IMG/VR virus record: IMGVR_UViG_3300042673_001351
Location: 1-64,000 of that record
From: a virus
Length of the DNA stretch: 64,000 bases
Reading direction: 5' to 3' (one strand)
Shown piece by piece: positions 19,707 to 27,078 of this stretch. The notes under the pieces were generated by a model. That model saw nothing but the letters and a program-made list of their open reading frames with translations. It made no database searches and was not told the DNA's origin. A program made the position numbers and the translations under genes. How positions within the stretch are numbered: the first letter of the stretch is position 1; every line of letters starts with the position of its first letter.

Positions 19707-20396
19707 TTAGTATCCACCAATGTGGAATGCCTGTCCAGTTAAACTACTTGATCTTGGGTCAAGCAAAAGCTCTACAACATTACATATATCATCAGATGTA
19801 AAAACTGTGCGGTTAATAATTTGTGGGCCAGCAAATAGCTTAAAAGCCATGTCTGGTATGCCCTCTGTCATTGTTGATTTTATTGGGCCTGGTGATATAC
19901 AATTTGGTCTAATAGATGTATTTTGTAATTTTTTTGCTAAAGATTTTGTAAATCCATATACTGCATGCTTACTTGCCCCATATATTGAAAAATCAGTTAT
20001 TGCATGTGCTGATAGGCTTGCCATATTTATTATTGGAGTATGCTGTTTTTTGTCCATTAATGGCAAAAACGTTTGACAAGAATTCATTGTTCCTATTACG
20101 TTTGTAGAAAATATTGATTCCATTTCGCTCTGTTCTATTGTTAGCCAGTCTACAAATGGGGTTTCTAGTATTCCAGCACAATTTATTAAAGCTTGTACTG
20201 TAATATTTTTTTCTTTTAAATCTTCAAATATTGGAGTTAGGGTATTTTTTTGGCTTACGTCTGCTTGATAAGTTTTAAAGGATACATCGTTTTGAGGCAT
20301 ACCTCTTGATATGCCAATGACATCATATCCATTTTTAGAAAGCCTATTTGCTATTACATTCCCAATTCCCCTGCTTGATCCAGTTACTATAATCAT
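19707..20396 (-). CDS. Short-chain dehydrogenase/reductase (SDR)
   Basis: 229 aa, typical length for a classical SDR. N-terminal Rossmann motif TGSSRGIG (residues 5-12), NCAGIL for the NAG motif, catalytic Ser in NMASLSA and Tyr-x-x-x-Lys in YGASK, followed by ISPGPIKSTM. It is therefore expected to be an active NAD(P)-dependent alcohol/ketone or sugar oxidoreductase; the substrate is unknown. The start overlaps the preceding hydroxylase stop (TAATG). It is the last enzyme of the cassette and could supply or modify the sugar or lipid group used by the cassette. Confidence 0.92.
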   Translation of the reverse strand: MIIVTGSSRGIGNVIANRLSKNGYDVIGISRGMPQNDVSFKTYQADVSQKNTLTPIFEDLKEKNITVQALINCAGILETPFVDWLTIEQSEMESIFSTNVIGTMNSCQTFLPLMDKKQHTPIINMASLSAHAITDFSIYGASKHAVYGFTKSLAKKLQNTSIRPNCISPGPIKSTMTEGIPDMAFKLFAGPQIINRTVFTSDDICNVVELLLDPRSSSLTGQAFHIGGY

Positions 20397-21049
20397 TATT
20401 CTGTCCCGTCTGAGTAGTATGCGTTTTTTCTATTGTGATACCAGTTTGGCAAGGAATATCTTGTTCCACTTGTTACCGCATCAACTTCGTGAACATAAAC
20501 AAAATTTGATGGGAAAAACAGTAGGCTTCCAGCTTCTGGCTTCATGTCTATTCCGCAATGCGGAAATCTTATGTTGCCACCTTCATAATCGTCATTTAAA
20601 TAAAGAAGTGCCGATAAAACTCTGCTGCTTATTCCATGGTCTGAGTGTGCTGGCAGGAATCCGCTTTCTTTATATTTTAGTAGGTGCATTGTTTTTTCTC
20701 TAGATTTAATATTTTTTTCAGCGTATGGATATAATGAAAAATAATGTTTTAGCCCATATTCTAGCCCATTAAAAAGCTGTGAAGATATATCGTGCTGGTC
20801 TTTATAGAAATAATCATTAACATCTATATCTTCTGGCTTTGGTAAAAATTTTTGCCAACAGAATATTGTTTTTTCTTTATTGCCGTGATCATAATCCCAT
20901 GCTTGCCAAGGCTTTATTGATTGTGACCTATAGTCTTTTTGTAAGCTTCTTTTTTCTTCTAAAGACTCTATTTTATTAATTAATTCATTAGGCTCTTTTA
21001 TAATATTTTTATAATAAACAACCCCCAAAGCCAATTCTTCATATTGCAT
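20396..21049 (-). CDS. 2-oxoglutarate/Fe(II) dioxygenase, prolyl 4-hydroxylase-like
   Basis: 217 aa. The start ATG at 21049 is chosen over a GTG at 21058 because AAGGAG lies 8 nt upstream. Double-stranded beta-helix motif: HSD (H135, D137), then LLYLNDDYEGGNIRFP, GSLLFFPS, distal H187 in VHEV and R197 in SGTRY that would bind 2-oxoglutarate. All metal and cosubstrate ligands are present, so it should be active. The fold is that of prolyl/lysyl hydroxylases acting on proteins. Part of an 11-gene overlapping cassette next to the fibre genes. Confidence 0.9.
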   Translation of the reverse strand: MQYEELALGVVYYKNIIKEPNELINKIESLEEKRSLQKDYRSQSIKPWQAWDYDHGNKEKTIFCWQKFLPKPEDIDVNDYFYKDQHDISSQLFNGLEYGLKHYFSLYPYAEKNIKSREKTMHLLKYKESGFLPAHSDHGISSRVLSALLYLNDDYEGGNIRFPHCGIDMKPEAGSLLFFPSNFVYVHEVDAVTSGTRYSLPNWYHNRKNAYYSDGTE

Positions 21050-21051
21050 TA

Positions 21052-21594
21052 TTAGCACTCCTTAAAATCTGGGTCTACGAACTCTTGCTTGGTTGATTGC
21101 ATATAGAGGGCTGTATACCTACTACCAGAAGTAATTTCTTTAACCCCATGAATATATTGATAATCATTTCCTGGGAAAAATATAGCAGAATACTTTTTGG
21201 CCTTTAAAGAAAATGCTTGTTTAGGGAAATATATCTCTCCGCCCTCGTACTCGTCATTTAAATAAATTACGGTGCTATATTCTATGAATGGTTCTTTTTC
21301 AATTGCGTCTATGTGAGGACTTCCACTTTGTCCTGGCTGCCACCACGAGCCAAAAGCCTTAGTAACAATTACTTTGTCTTTTAAGTTAAAAAATTCTTTC
21401 TGAATGTGGTTTGCTCTTACTGAATATTTTTTAAGTATATCCATCACCCTATTGTTATATGGGAAAGCAGTTCCGCCGTTTCTATCTTTATAGTATTCTG
21501 GATATGGGTTTATTTTTGACGGCGATTGCATCTCTTCCATAAGAGAAAATGCATCTTGTTCTGATATAAAATCTTCTACTATTTTTATTAACAT
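21052..21594 (-). CDS. 2-oxoglutarate/Fe(II) dioxygenase, prolyl 4-hydroxylase-like
   Basis: 180 aa. Compact hydroxylase domain with HID (H94, D96), VIYLNDEYEGGEIYFP, AIFFPG, H149 in IHGV and R159 in SGSRY. It is clearly a relative of the next gene and of the 47.4-kb hydroxylase but only moderately similar, so these are old paralogues or separate acquisitions. The start codon overlaps the glycosyltransferase stop (TAATG), so hydroxylase and glycosyltransferase are made together. Substrate unknown; protein proline is the favoured guess. Confidence 0.9.
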   Translation of the reverse strand: MLIKIVEDFISEQDAFSLMEEMQSPSKINPYPEYYKDRNGGTAFPYNNRVMDILKKYSVRANHIQKEFFNLKDKVIVTKAFGSWWQPGQSGSPHIDAIEKEPFIEYSTVIYLNDEYEGGEIYFPKQAFSLKAKKYSAIFFPGNDYQYIHGVKEITSGSRYTALYMQSTKQEFVDPDFKEC

Positions 21595-22409
21595 TACCTG
21601 ATCTCCTTAATCCTATCAAGATATCTTAATCCGCCCATTCTATCTATTTGAGACTGGCCAGTGTCGTAAACAACATCGTTATCTTCAAACGGTAGCTGAA
21701 TTAAATTTATATTAAAGTTTTTTTGAATTTCATTTGAATATTTTTCAATAAATTGATTATAGTTATGGGTTAAAGAAAATGGGGTATATTTATCCTCTAC
21801 TGAATTTTTATTAATTGATATGTATTCGTCTGGGAAATTATAAATATCTACGCCACTATTAATTAAATCTATTGAAATACTTTCTTCTTCTCCGCAGTAT
21901 TTTAAGTGAGTTGGTTGATTTATTATTGCAAAATCTTCAGACAATGCAAATATAAAATTTCTGTCTATATAATTTATTTTATTAAAATTTGCAGATGGTA
22001 CTCTTTCTGGCTCTAGCATGAACCAATTTTTATTTTTTAAGGTAACTGTAGAATTTCCAGATAAAATTGAGTTTTTGTTATTCTTTAAAAATTCAACTGC
22101 ATGGATGTCCCAATCTTTAGCTAATGAAACATCGTCTCCAATTTGCATATAATATTTTTTATTCAGTGACTTAAATGCATCCCGCTTATATTCAATTGGG
22201 CTTTTAATAGAGTCCCACGTAACATATTTATAAACAATTGATGCATAAAAATCTGGTTGGTCTAGGGATCTAGTTCTGTCTACACTATTTTGATCAATAA
22301 TGTAAAAATATAACATATTTTTTTGACTAGATTTGTCTATAATTTCAGATACAGTTTTAAATAAATTTTTATTTTGATAGCTGTAAATGCATATACCAAT
22401 ATTTTCCAT
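21594..22409 (-). CDS. Glycosyltransferase, Skp1 hydroxyproline GlcNAc-transferase-like (GT-A fold)
   Basis: 271 aa from the ATG that overlaps the upstream stop (TAATG); an in-frame ATG at 22427 would add 6 residues. The N-terminus IGICIYSYQNKNLFKTV and the segment YKRDAFKSLNKKYYMQIGDD...DWD resemble the GlcNAc-transferase family typified by Dictyostelium Skp1 Gnt1 (GT60), where the equivalent line is YYLQIDSH...GWD. GDD at about 106-108 is the candidate metal-binding DxD. The Gnt1 family adds GlcNAc to hydroxyproline made by a prolyl hydroxylase. Here two hydroxylases follow immediately. A generic GT2 remains possible. Confidence 0.7.
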   Translation of the reverse strand: MENIGICIYSYQNKNLFKTVSEIIDKSSQKNMLYFYIIDQNSVDRTRSLDQPDFYASIVYKYVTWDSIKSPIEYKRDAFKSLNKKYYMQIGDDVSLAKDWDIHAVEFLKNNKNSILSGNSTVTLKNKNWFMLEPERVPSANFNKINYIDRNFIFALSEDFAIINQPTHLKYCGEEESISIDLINSGVDIYNFPDEYISINKNSVEDKYTPFSLTHNYNQFIEKYSNEIQKNFNINLIQLPFEDNDVVYDTGQSQIDRMGGLRYLDRIKEIR

Positions 22410-23059
22410 TATTTGAATGGTATCCATTTCATAGATTTACTATTTCTAATCTCTCTAAACGGAATAATATCGTATGCAATTGTTACTCTTGCTTGGTCTT
22501 GTTGCCAATCTCCTCTAGCATGGGGGTAGCCAGTTTCGGAAATAATTGCTCTATTATTTTTATTAACATTTTCAAATAAATCATTATTATTTTTATCTAG
22601 CTTATAGTATGTTATGGATGGCTCGGCATCTACACAATAGTACCCGTGAAAATGTGGTATGCCAGTTCCTCCAAAATGATCATGAAGTTGCTCTGGATTT
22701 TTTACTGGATCAACCTTATTCCCGATAGACTTATAGTCAAAATTAAACCAGCCATGTATTACATAGTTTTCAAAATTAAAATCTATTTCATAATATTCAC
22801 ATGCTTTTTTTGTAAGATTTTTTAATTCACAATATAGGTTATATATCTCATTGATTGGAAACATAAAAATATTATAATGATTTATTCCAATTTTTGTTGC
22901 TGCGCCTGGTAAATTTTTATATTTATCTAAAACCTCATTAGATAAATTTAAAGAATTTTCTTTAATAATTTCATCGTTTATTTTATATAAATATTTTGAT
23001 AGTTCTTGCGTATCATTATTTAAATATGATTCAAAAAATTTTTGTGGTTTATTTAACAT
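22409..23059 (-). CDS. 2OG-Fe(II) oxygenase of the HxH type (2OG-FeII_Oxy_5-like)
   Basis: 216 aa from the ATG overlapping the preceding stop; an upstream TTG at 23071 is less likely. It has the pattern of the TIGR02466/2OG-FeII_Oxy_5 group: HGWFNFDY, then HDH (H126, H128), FHGYYCVDAEPSITYY, H180 in GYPHARG and R191 in RVTIAYDI. All presumed ligands are kept. Closely related to the next gene upstream (23053-23700), so a tandem duplication. Such proteins are common in aquatic phages; substrates are unknown. Confidence 0.8.
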   Translation of the reverse strand: MLNKPQKFFESYLNNDTQELSKYLYKINDEIIKENSLNLSNEVLDKYKNLPGAATKIGINHYNIFMFPINEIYNLYCELKNLTKKACEYYEIDFNFENYVIHGWFNFDYKSIGNKVDPVKNPEQLHDHFGGTGIPHFHGYYCVDAEPSITYYKLDKNNNDLFENVNKNNRAIISETGYPHARGDWQQDQARVTIAYDIIPFREIRNSKSMKWIPFK

Positions 23060-23700
23060 ATTGGCATCCAATGTTGTGGATGTGCATTGTTTGCTATTAA
23101 ACTTTTTAATGGAACTATATCGTATGCAATTGTTACTCTAGGGCCTTCCCAGTCCCAAGATCCCATTGCATGTGGATGTCCCATTTCTGATATGATAAGC
23201 CTGTTGTCTTTATTGTGGTTATCAACTTCTTTACCAAAAACTTTATAATACGTTGTAGATGGCTCTGCTTTTACGCAATAGTATCCGTGAAAATATGGAG
23301 CATACGGTCCACCGTGATCGTGCCAGTCCAGTTTTCCTTTGTCGTTATAATTAATATTAAACCAGCCTTGAATCATGTATTGTTGTTTTTCAAAATCAAC
23401 TTCATAATACTCACAAGCTTCTTTAACCATTTCTACAAGGTTTTTATATAGCTTATGTATTGATGGATGATAAAATTGAAAAACATTATACTCTCTCCAT
23501 TTTATAGTAGATACGCTATCTGATGACAGCCAATGATCTTTTTCTGTAACCTCTGTTATTCCAGACAACTTTAAGTTTTCCATATTAGAATATTGATTTT
23601 GTAAAAACTCTGCCAATTGACTAAGATCGTTATCTAAATATCTTTCAAAAAATTTATGCTCTTTGCCTGTTGGCTGGTTCATTTGCATATTATTAATCAT
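23053..23700 (-). CDS. 2OG-Fe(II) oxygenase of the HxH type (2OG-FeII_Oxy_5-like)
   Basis: 215 aa, tandem paralogue of 22409-23059. Ligand motif WHDHG near residue 127, FHGYYCVKAEPSTTYY, GHPHAMGSWDWEG and RVTIAYDIVP. Both copies share an N-terminal helical domain with FFE(R/S)YL(D/N)ND and an ACEYYE(V/I)DF helix before the beta-helix core. Expected to bind iron and 2-oxoglutarate. Short overlap (7-19 nt depending on start) with the downstream copy. Confidence 0.8.
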   Translation of the reverse strand: MINNMQMNQPTGKEHKFFERYLDNDLSQLAEFLQNQYSNMENLKLSGITEVTEKDHWLSSDSVSTIKWREYNVFQFYHPSIHKLYKNLVEMVKEACEYYEVDFEKQQYMIQGWFNINYNDKGKLDWHDHGGPYAPYFHGYYCVKAEPSTTYYKVFGKEVDNHNKDNRLIISEMGHPHAMGSWDWEGPRVTIAYDIVPLKSLIANNAHPQHWMPIC

Positions 23701-24450
23701 TTATTTTCCCTTATACTGTTTACGTTGCCATACTATATTTTTATAATAGGCATAAATTGAAGACCTTCTTTTTTCATCTTTAATTTGATTCATTTCTTTC
23801 CCGTTAACCGAATAATCTATCTCCAAAGCCCAATCTTCTCTTTTAATTGGAATCATCTGAAATAGAGGTGTTCCTTTAGGTATTATACCAATAAAGTTCC
23901 TTTTTAGGAAGAAGGATGTAAATACTGGTGTGTGCCATAAATCGGAGTCTATTATTCCGCTAAGGGTGGTAAATGGCAAATCGTGTCTATTTAATGGGTG
24001 GGTTATTAATAAAGAATATCCTTTTGGTGTTTCCGAATACCAGTTTACTTTCCAACCAAAATGTAATGGGTGATGCTGTGTGGGGACTGGGACGTCTATC
24101 ATTAATCTTTTGTCCACTATCATGTTGTGTCCTTCCCAGGAAAGTACTGGAAATCCGTTTTTATCTTGAGTTACATGTAAATCATATTCTAGGGTATACA
24201 TGTAACCAGAAGTTAATGCGTCAAAAAATGGCATGCATAATTTTGTTGAAGCAGCGCTTCCATCGGTTCCTCTATCATTAACTGGGTGCAGCTTGCTAAT
24301 GTGATTAGATTTATAAAATCTAGAAAGCTTTTTATACCAATCTGGAAGATGAATTTTAGATTCTTCTGGCTCGACAATTAGTCCGTTGTTTAAGTCATCG
24401 GGATTAATTGAAAATCCTGGTGTAAATTTAACTATTAATTCTTTTTTCAT
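23701..24450 (-). CDS. DUF6065-like protein (copy A)
   Basis: 249 aa. Order of recognisable segments: LPDWYKKLSRF, CMPFFDALTSGYMYTLEYDL, LLITHPLNRHDLPFTTLSGIIDSD, FFLKRNFIGIIPKGTPLFQMIPIKRED. This matches, from memory, the DUF6065 family found in many aquatic phages. Its function is unknown; the fold is probably beta-rich. It overlaps copy B by 23 nt. Clear similarity to copy C (25153-25872), so an ancient duplication within the cassette. Confidence 0.6.
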   Translation of the reverse strand: MKKELIVKFTPGFSINPDDLNNGLIVEPEESKIHLPDWYKKLSRFYKSNHISKLHPVNDRGTDGSAASTKLCMPFFDALTSGYMYTLEYDLHVTQDKNGFPVLSWEGHNMIVDKRLMIDVPVPTQHHPLHFGWKVNWYSETPKGYSLLITHPLNRHDLPFTTLSGIIDSDLWHTPVFTSFFLKRNFIGIIPKGTPLFQMIPIKREDWALEIDYSVNGKEMNQIKDEKRRSSIYAYYKNIVWQRKQYKGK

Positions 24451-25156
24451 ATTCCCTTATTATTTTTTTAATAGTTTTTTTATCTGCATATACTTCTATA
24501 TCAAATAAATACGAACCTCTTTTTATTAACCCGCAAATATTGTCTTCCATATGATTTTTAGAGTTTGTAAAATAAAAATCAACAAAGTTTGCTTCTTTTA
24601 TTATAACATTTTCATCTGTTTTTGTAAAAGAATCTTTTTTTTCAATTATTTTTAGTGAAGGATTTTCTATATTGCATTTAATTAAATACTGTATGTCCAT
24701 GTCTAAAAACCAAGGAATATAAATTTTAAAAATTCTTTTAGAAATTGCATTTTCATCTACAATATTATATTGATTTTCTGATGGGTAAAATTGACGTAGC
24801 CAGCATTTATCGGTTGCATAAAAAAAACTATTAATTGGATTTGATTTGAATACCCCCCTATGCCCTAGCAACGGATCAGCTGTTTGAATTAATATATCCC
24901 CGTAGCTATAATATCTAATTGTTAAACTATTTTTAGAATTCTTTATTATCTCTGGCGGGTTAGAAAAATGATGGGCATACATGTTTACTGGTTTTAGAAT
25001 TGATTGTTTATAGGCAGGATCAGATTTAACATATTCCCATTCTTTCCACTTTGGAAACAAATTAGAGGTATGACATATTTGTTCAAAAGTCATTGTTGAC
25101 ATTAGAGACCAAGATTCCGCTTCATAGGGCACTCTATTAACTGTCTTATTGGTCAT
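24428..25156 (-). CDS. Divergent cassette protein, possible DUF6065 relative (copy B)
   Basis: 242 aa, AT-rich and Lys/Asn/Ile-rich. It lies between the two clear DUF6065-like paralogues, overlapping both. The C-terminal pattern VDFYFTNSKN...ICGLIKRGSYLFDIEV is reminiscent of the FFLKxxFxGIIxxGTPxxQ line in the neighbours, and LFPKWKEWEY of their LPDWYKKL, but the THPLNR and KREDW motifs are absent. It may be a decayed or repurposed third copy; otherwise unrecognised. Confidence 0.5.
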   Translation of the reverse strand: MTNKTVNRVPYEAESWSLMSTMTFEQICHTSNLFPKWKEWEYVKSDPAYKQSILKPVNMYAHHFSNPPEIIKNSKNSLTIRYYSYGDILIQTADPLLGHRGVFKSNPINSFFYATDKCWLRQFYPSENQYNIVDENAISKRIFKIYIPWFLDMDIQYLIKCNIENPSLKIIEKKDSFTKTDENVIIKEANFVDFYFTNSKNHMEDNICGLIKRGSYLFDIEVYADKKTIKKIIREYEKRINS

Positions 25157-25872
25157 TTATATGTTTTCTTTTTCCAAAATTTCAGTCTATATCCATTTTG
25201 AAATACTGATCTAACCTGTAAAGTTTTTTCTTTTATTTTAGTATCTGACTGCCTGTCATCGCTTATTGAGCTCTCCCAGTCTTCTCTTTTAAATGGTATT
25301 ACTTGAATGATTGGAGTACCTTGTTTAATTATTCCCTTAAATCCTTTTTTAACAAAAAAAGATAGATATCCGTCTGACATATATGCGTCTGTGTCTATCA
25401 CTCCAGGGATAGATCTAATGGGAGAGTCCTCTGCATGCATTGGAGAAGTAAATAAACAACTGTGCCCTTCCTCTGTTTTAACTAACCACATTGGGTGAAT
25501 TCTAATAATTTCTTCGTGAAAATAATCTGGGATGGGATATTTAGCCATCTGCTCTTTTAAATGATGTGAAAGAATGTATTCTTTCCGCATTCCCATTATC
25601 TCAGATGTTACCTGTACTTTTATTTTATCTTCTGTTGCGTCTATAAATATATCCGTTGGGCATCTTAAATAGTATCCAAATGTCATTGAATCAAATATAG
25701 ATTGACATTTTTTAATTGTTAGCATCATTGTTCCGTTATGAATATTTTGATCGTTATTTAAATAGCTTTCTTGATGCTTCCACCACTCTGGTATGCTGGA
25801 CGCAACACTAACTGGCTCTGGGAATGCTTTTTTATATAACCTATACTTTGGAATAAATTCTATTTTAATCAT
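25153..25872 (-). CDS. DUF6065-like protein (copy C)
   Basis: 239 aa from the ATG at 25872, which overlaps the upstream TGA (ATGA) and gives the same N-terminus style as copy A; a longer start at 25887 exists. Segments IPEWWKHQESY, CQSIFDSMTFGYYLRCPTDIF, CLFTSPMHAEDSPIRSIPGVIDTD, FFVKKGFKGIIKQGTPIIQVIPFKREDW parallel copy A line for line. No catalytic residues are known for the family. Second of the two intact copies. Confidence 0.6.
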   Translation of the reverse strand: MIKIEFIPKYRLYKKAFPEPVSVASSIPEWWKHQESYLNNDQNIHNGTMMLTIKKCQSIFDSMTFGYYLRCPTDIFIDATEDKIKVQVTSEIMGMRKEYILSHHLKEQMAKYPIPDYFHEEIIRIHPMWLVKTEEGHSCLFTSPMHAEDSPIRSIPGVIDTDAYMSDGYLSFFVKKGFKGIIKQGTPIIQVIPFKREDWESSISDDRQSDTKIKEKTLQVRSVFQNGYRLKFWKKKTYK

Positions 25873-26432
25873 GCTAGTGGTATCCATTTTTGATAGTACT
25901 GCCTGTATAGATATTCTAGAGGAGAGATATTAAATGATAGTATTGTTAAACCATTACTTATTTTTTTAAACAATATCTTTGATGATGAATCTAAAAATAT
26001 TAATTGTCCAGGAATTAAATCAATTTTTTCATCATTTATAAAAATTTGATCTTTATTGCAATCTATAACATAAAATCCAACAAATGTAGTTTTATAATTA
26101 GGGGCAAAATTTAGATATGTGTCTAATGTAATAGTTTCTTTTTTAACTATATTGCCAAGTAAATAAAAATAATTTCTTTCAAAATTAACTCCATTTTTAA
26201 TGCAATATTCTTTTGTTAAATCAGATATTTCTTTATATAGAATATGAATGTTTTTGTTATACATTGCAAAAAAGTTAAATGTTTTATAATCAATTAAAGA
26301 AACTTTTTTAGGTTTAAACCCTAGCTTAATTCCTGGATTAAATTTATAAACATATTCGTGCATCTGAGAGATCATTTTATTATACTCGGAAAGCATAGTT
26401 TTGTTATTAATTGAATTAATATTTTTTATCAT
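25869..26432 (-). CDS. Degenerate HxH-type oxygenase paralogue (probable pseudoenzyme)
   Basis: 187 aa. Collinear with the two active-looking oxygenases: YKTFNFFAMYNKNIHILYKEI, YCIKNGVNFERNYFYLLGN, FVGFYVIDCNKD, LTILSFNISPLEYL and a C-terminal KWIPLA that matches their WMPIC/WIPFK ends. The HDH metal motif is replaced (LNFAPNY), the distal His is gone and the Arg before TIAYDI is lost. The reading frame is intact, so it is probably expressed as a non-catalytic partner rather than a dead gene. Confidence 0.6.
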   Translation of the reverse strand: MIKNINSINNKTMLSEYNKMISQMHEYVYKFNPGIKLGFKPKKVSLIDYKTFNFFAMYNKNIHILYKEISDLTKEYCIKNGVNFERNYFYLLGNIVKKETITLDTYLNFAPNYKTTFVGFYVIDCNKDQIFINDEKIDLIPGQLIFLDSSSKILFKKISNGLTILSFNISPLEYLYRQYYQKWIPLA

Positions 26433-27063
26433 TTGGCTCCCAAATGCTCATAGAGTGAAATAATGCTGGAAATATCGGATCTTTGTATATGACTAATTCT
26501 GCTGGCATATTTATTTCAGGAAGTTTCCCAGGTGTCATCCCAACCTTAACTATTTTTTCAATTTTATCTTTGTTTAAATTAAACCTTTTTTTAGTTGCTG
26601 ATGCTATGAGGGAGGATCCGCTTAATGCTACGGCCTGTGTCCCTTGTGTATAGCCTGGGCCTAATCTTGGTAAAATGTTAAAAAATGTACACCATATTGG
26701 ATATCCAATTAAAGCTAATGATTCTATGTACTTTTTCTTTCGATGTATTGGGCTAGTATAGAACCTATCTGTTATTGCAGTATAGTGATCTTTATCATAT
26801 CCGTCTATAATTATTGTAGCCCAAGATGCTGGATAATCGTTGTTAATAAAATAAGACATAACAATTGTGCCAGACTCATTATCATCATTTTTATAAAGAC
26901 ATTCTATAGCTTGAGAATTCCATTTATCGGTAAGCACTGTATATTGTGCCCAAGTACCTTTTATGTATTGTGGATACCTTCTAAATTTAGGTACAGGTTT
27001 ACCTTTAAAATACCTAACTCCAGAAATTCCCATTAAGCGTAATTTCTTTACTTTTTTAAACAA
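26416..27063 (-). CDS. First gene of modification cassette, function unknown
   Basis: 215 aa. A TTG start at 27063 is used because AGGA lies about 6 nt upstream; the first ATG is 10 codons in. The N-terminus is basic (FKKVKKLRLMG). The middle has WATIIIDGYDKDHYTAITDRFY and YIESLALIGYPIWCTFFNI, an alpha/beta pattern that could be an acyltransferase-like fold, but no signature is certain. It is 15 nt downstream of the FTPFG-repeat fibre gene and overlaps the pseudoenzyme gene by 17 nt, tying fibre and cassette into one transcript. Confidence 0.5.
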   Translation of the reverse strand: MFKKVKKLRLMGISGVRYFKGKPVPKFRRYPQYIKGTWAQYTVLTDKWNSQAIECLYKNDDNESGTIVMSYFINNDYPASWATIIIDGYDKDHYTAITDRFYTSPIHRKKKYIESLALIGYPIWCTFFNILPRLGPGYTQGTQAVALSGSSLIASATKKRFNLNKDKIEKIVKVGMTPGKLPEINMPAELVIYKDPIFPALFHSMSIWEPNDKKY

Positions 27064-27078
27064 ATTAATTCCTGACTA

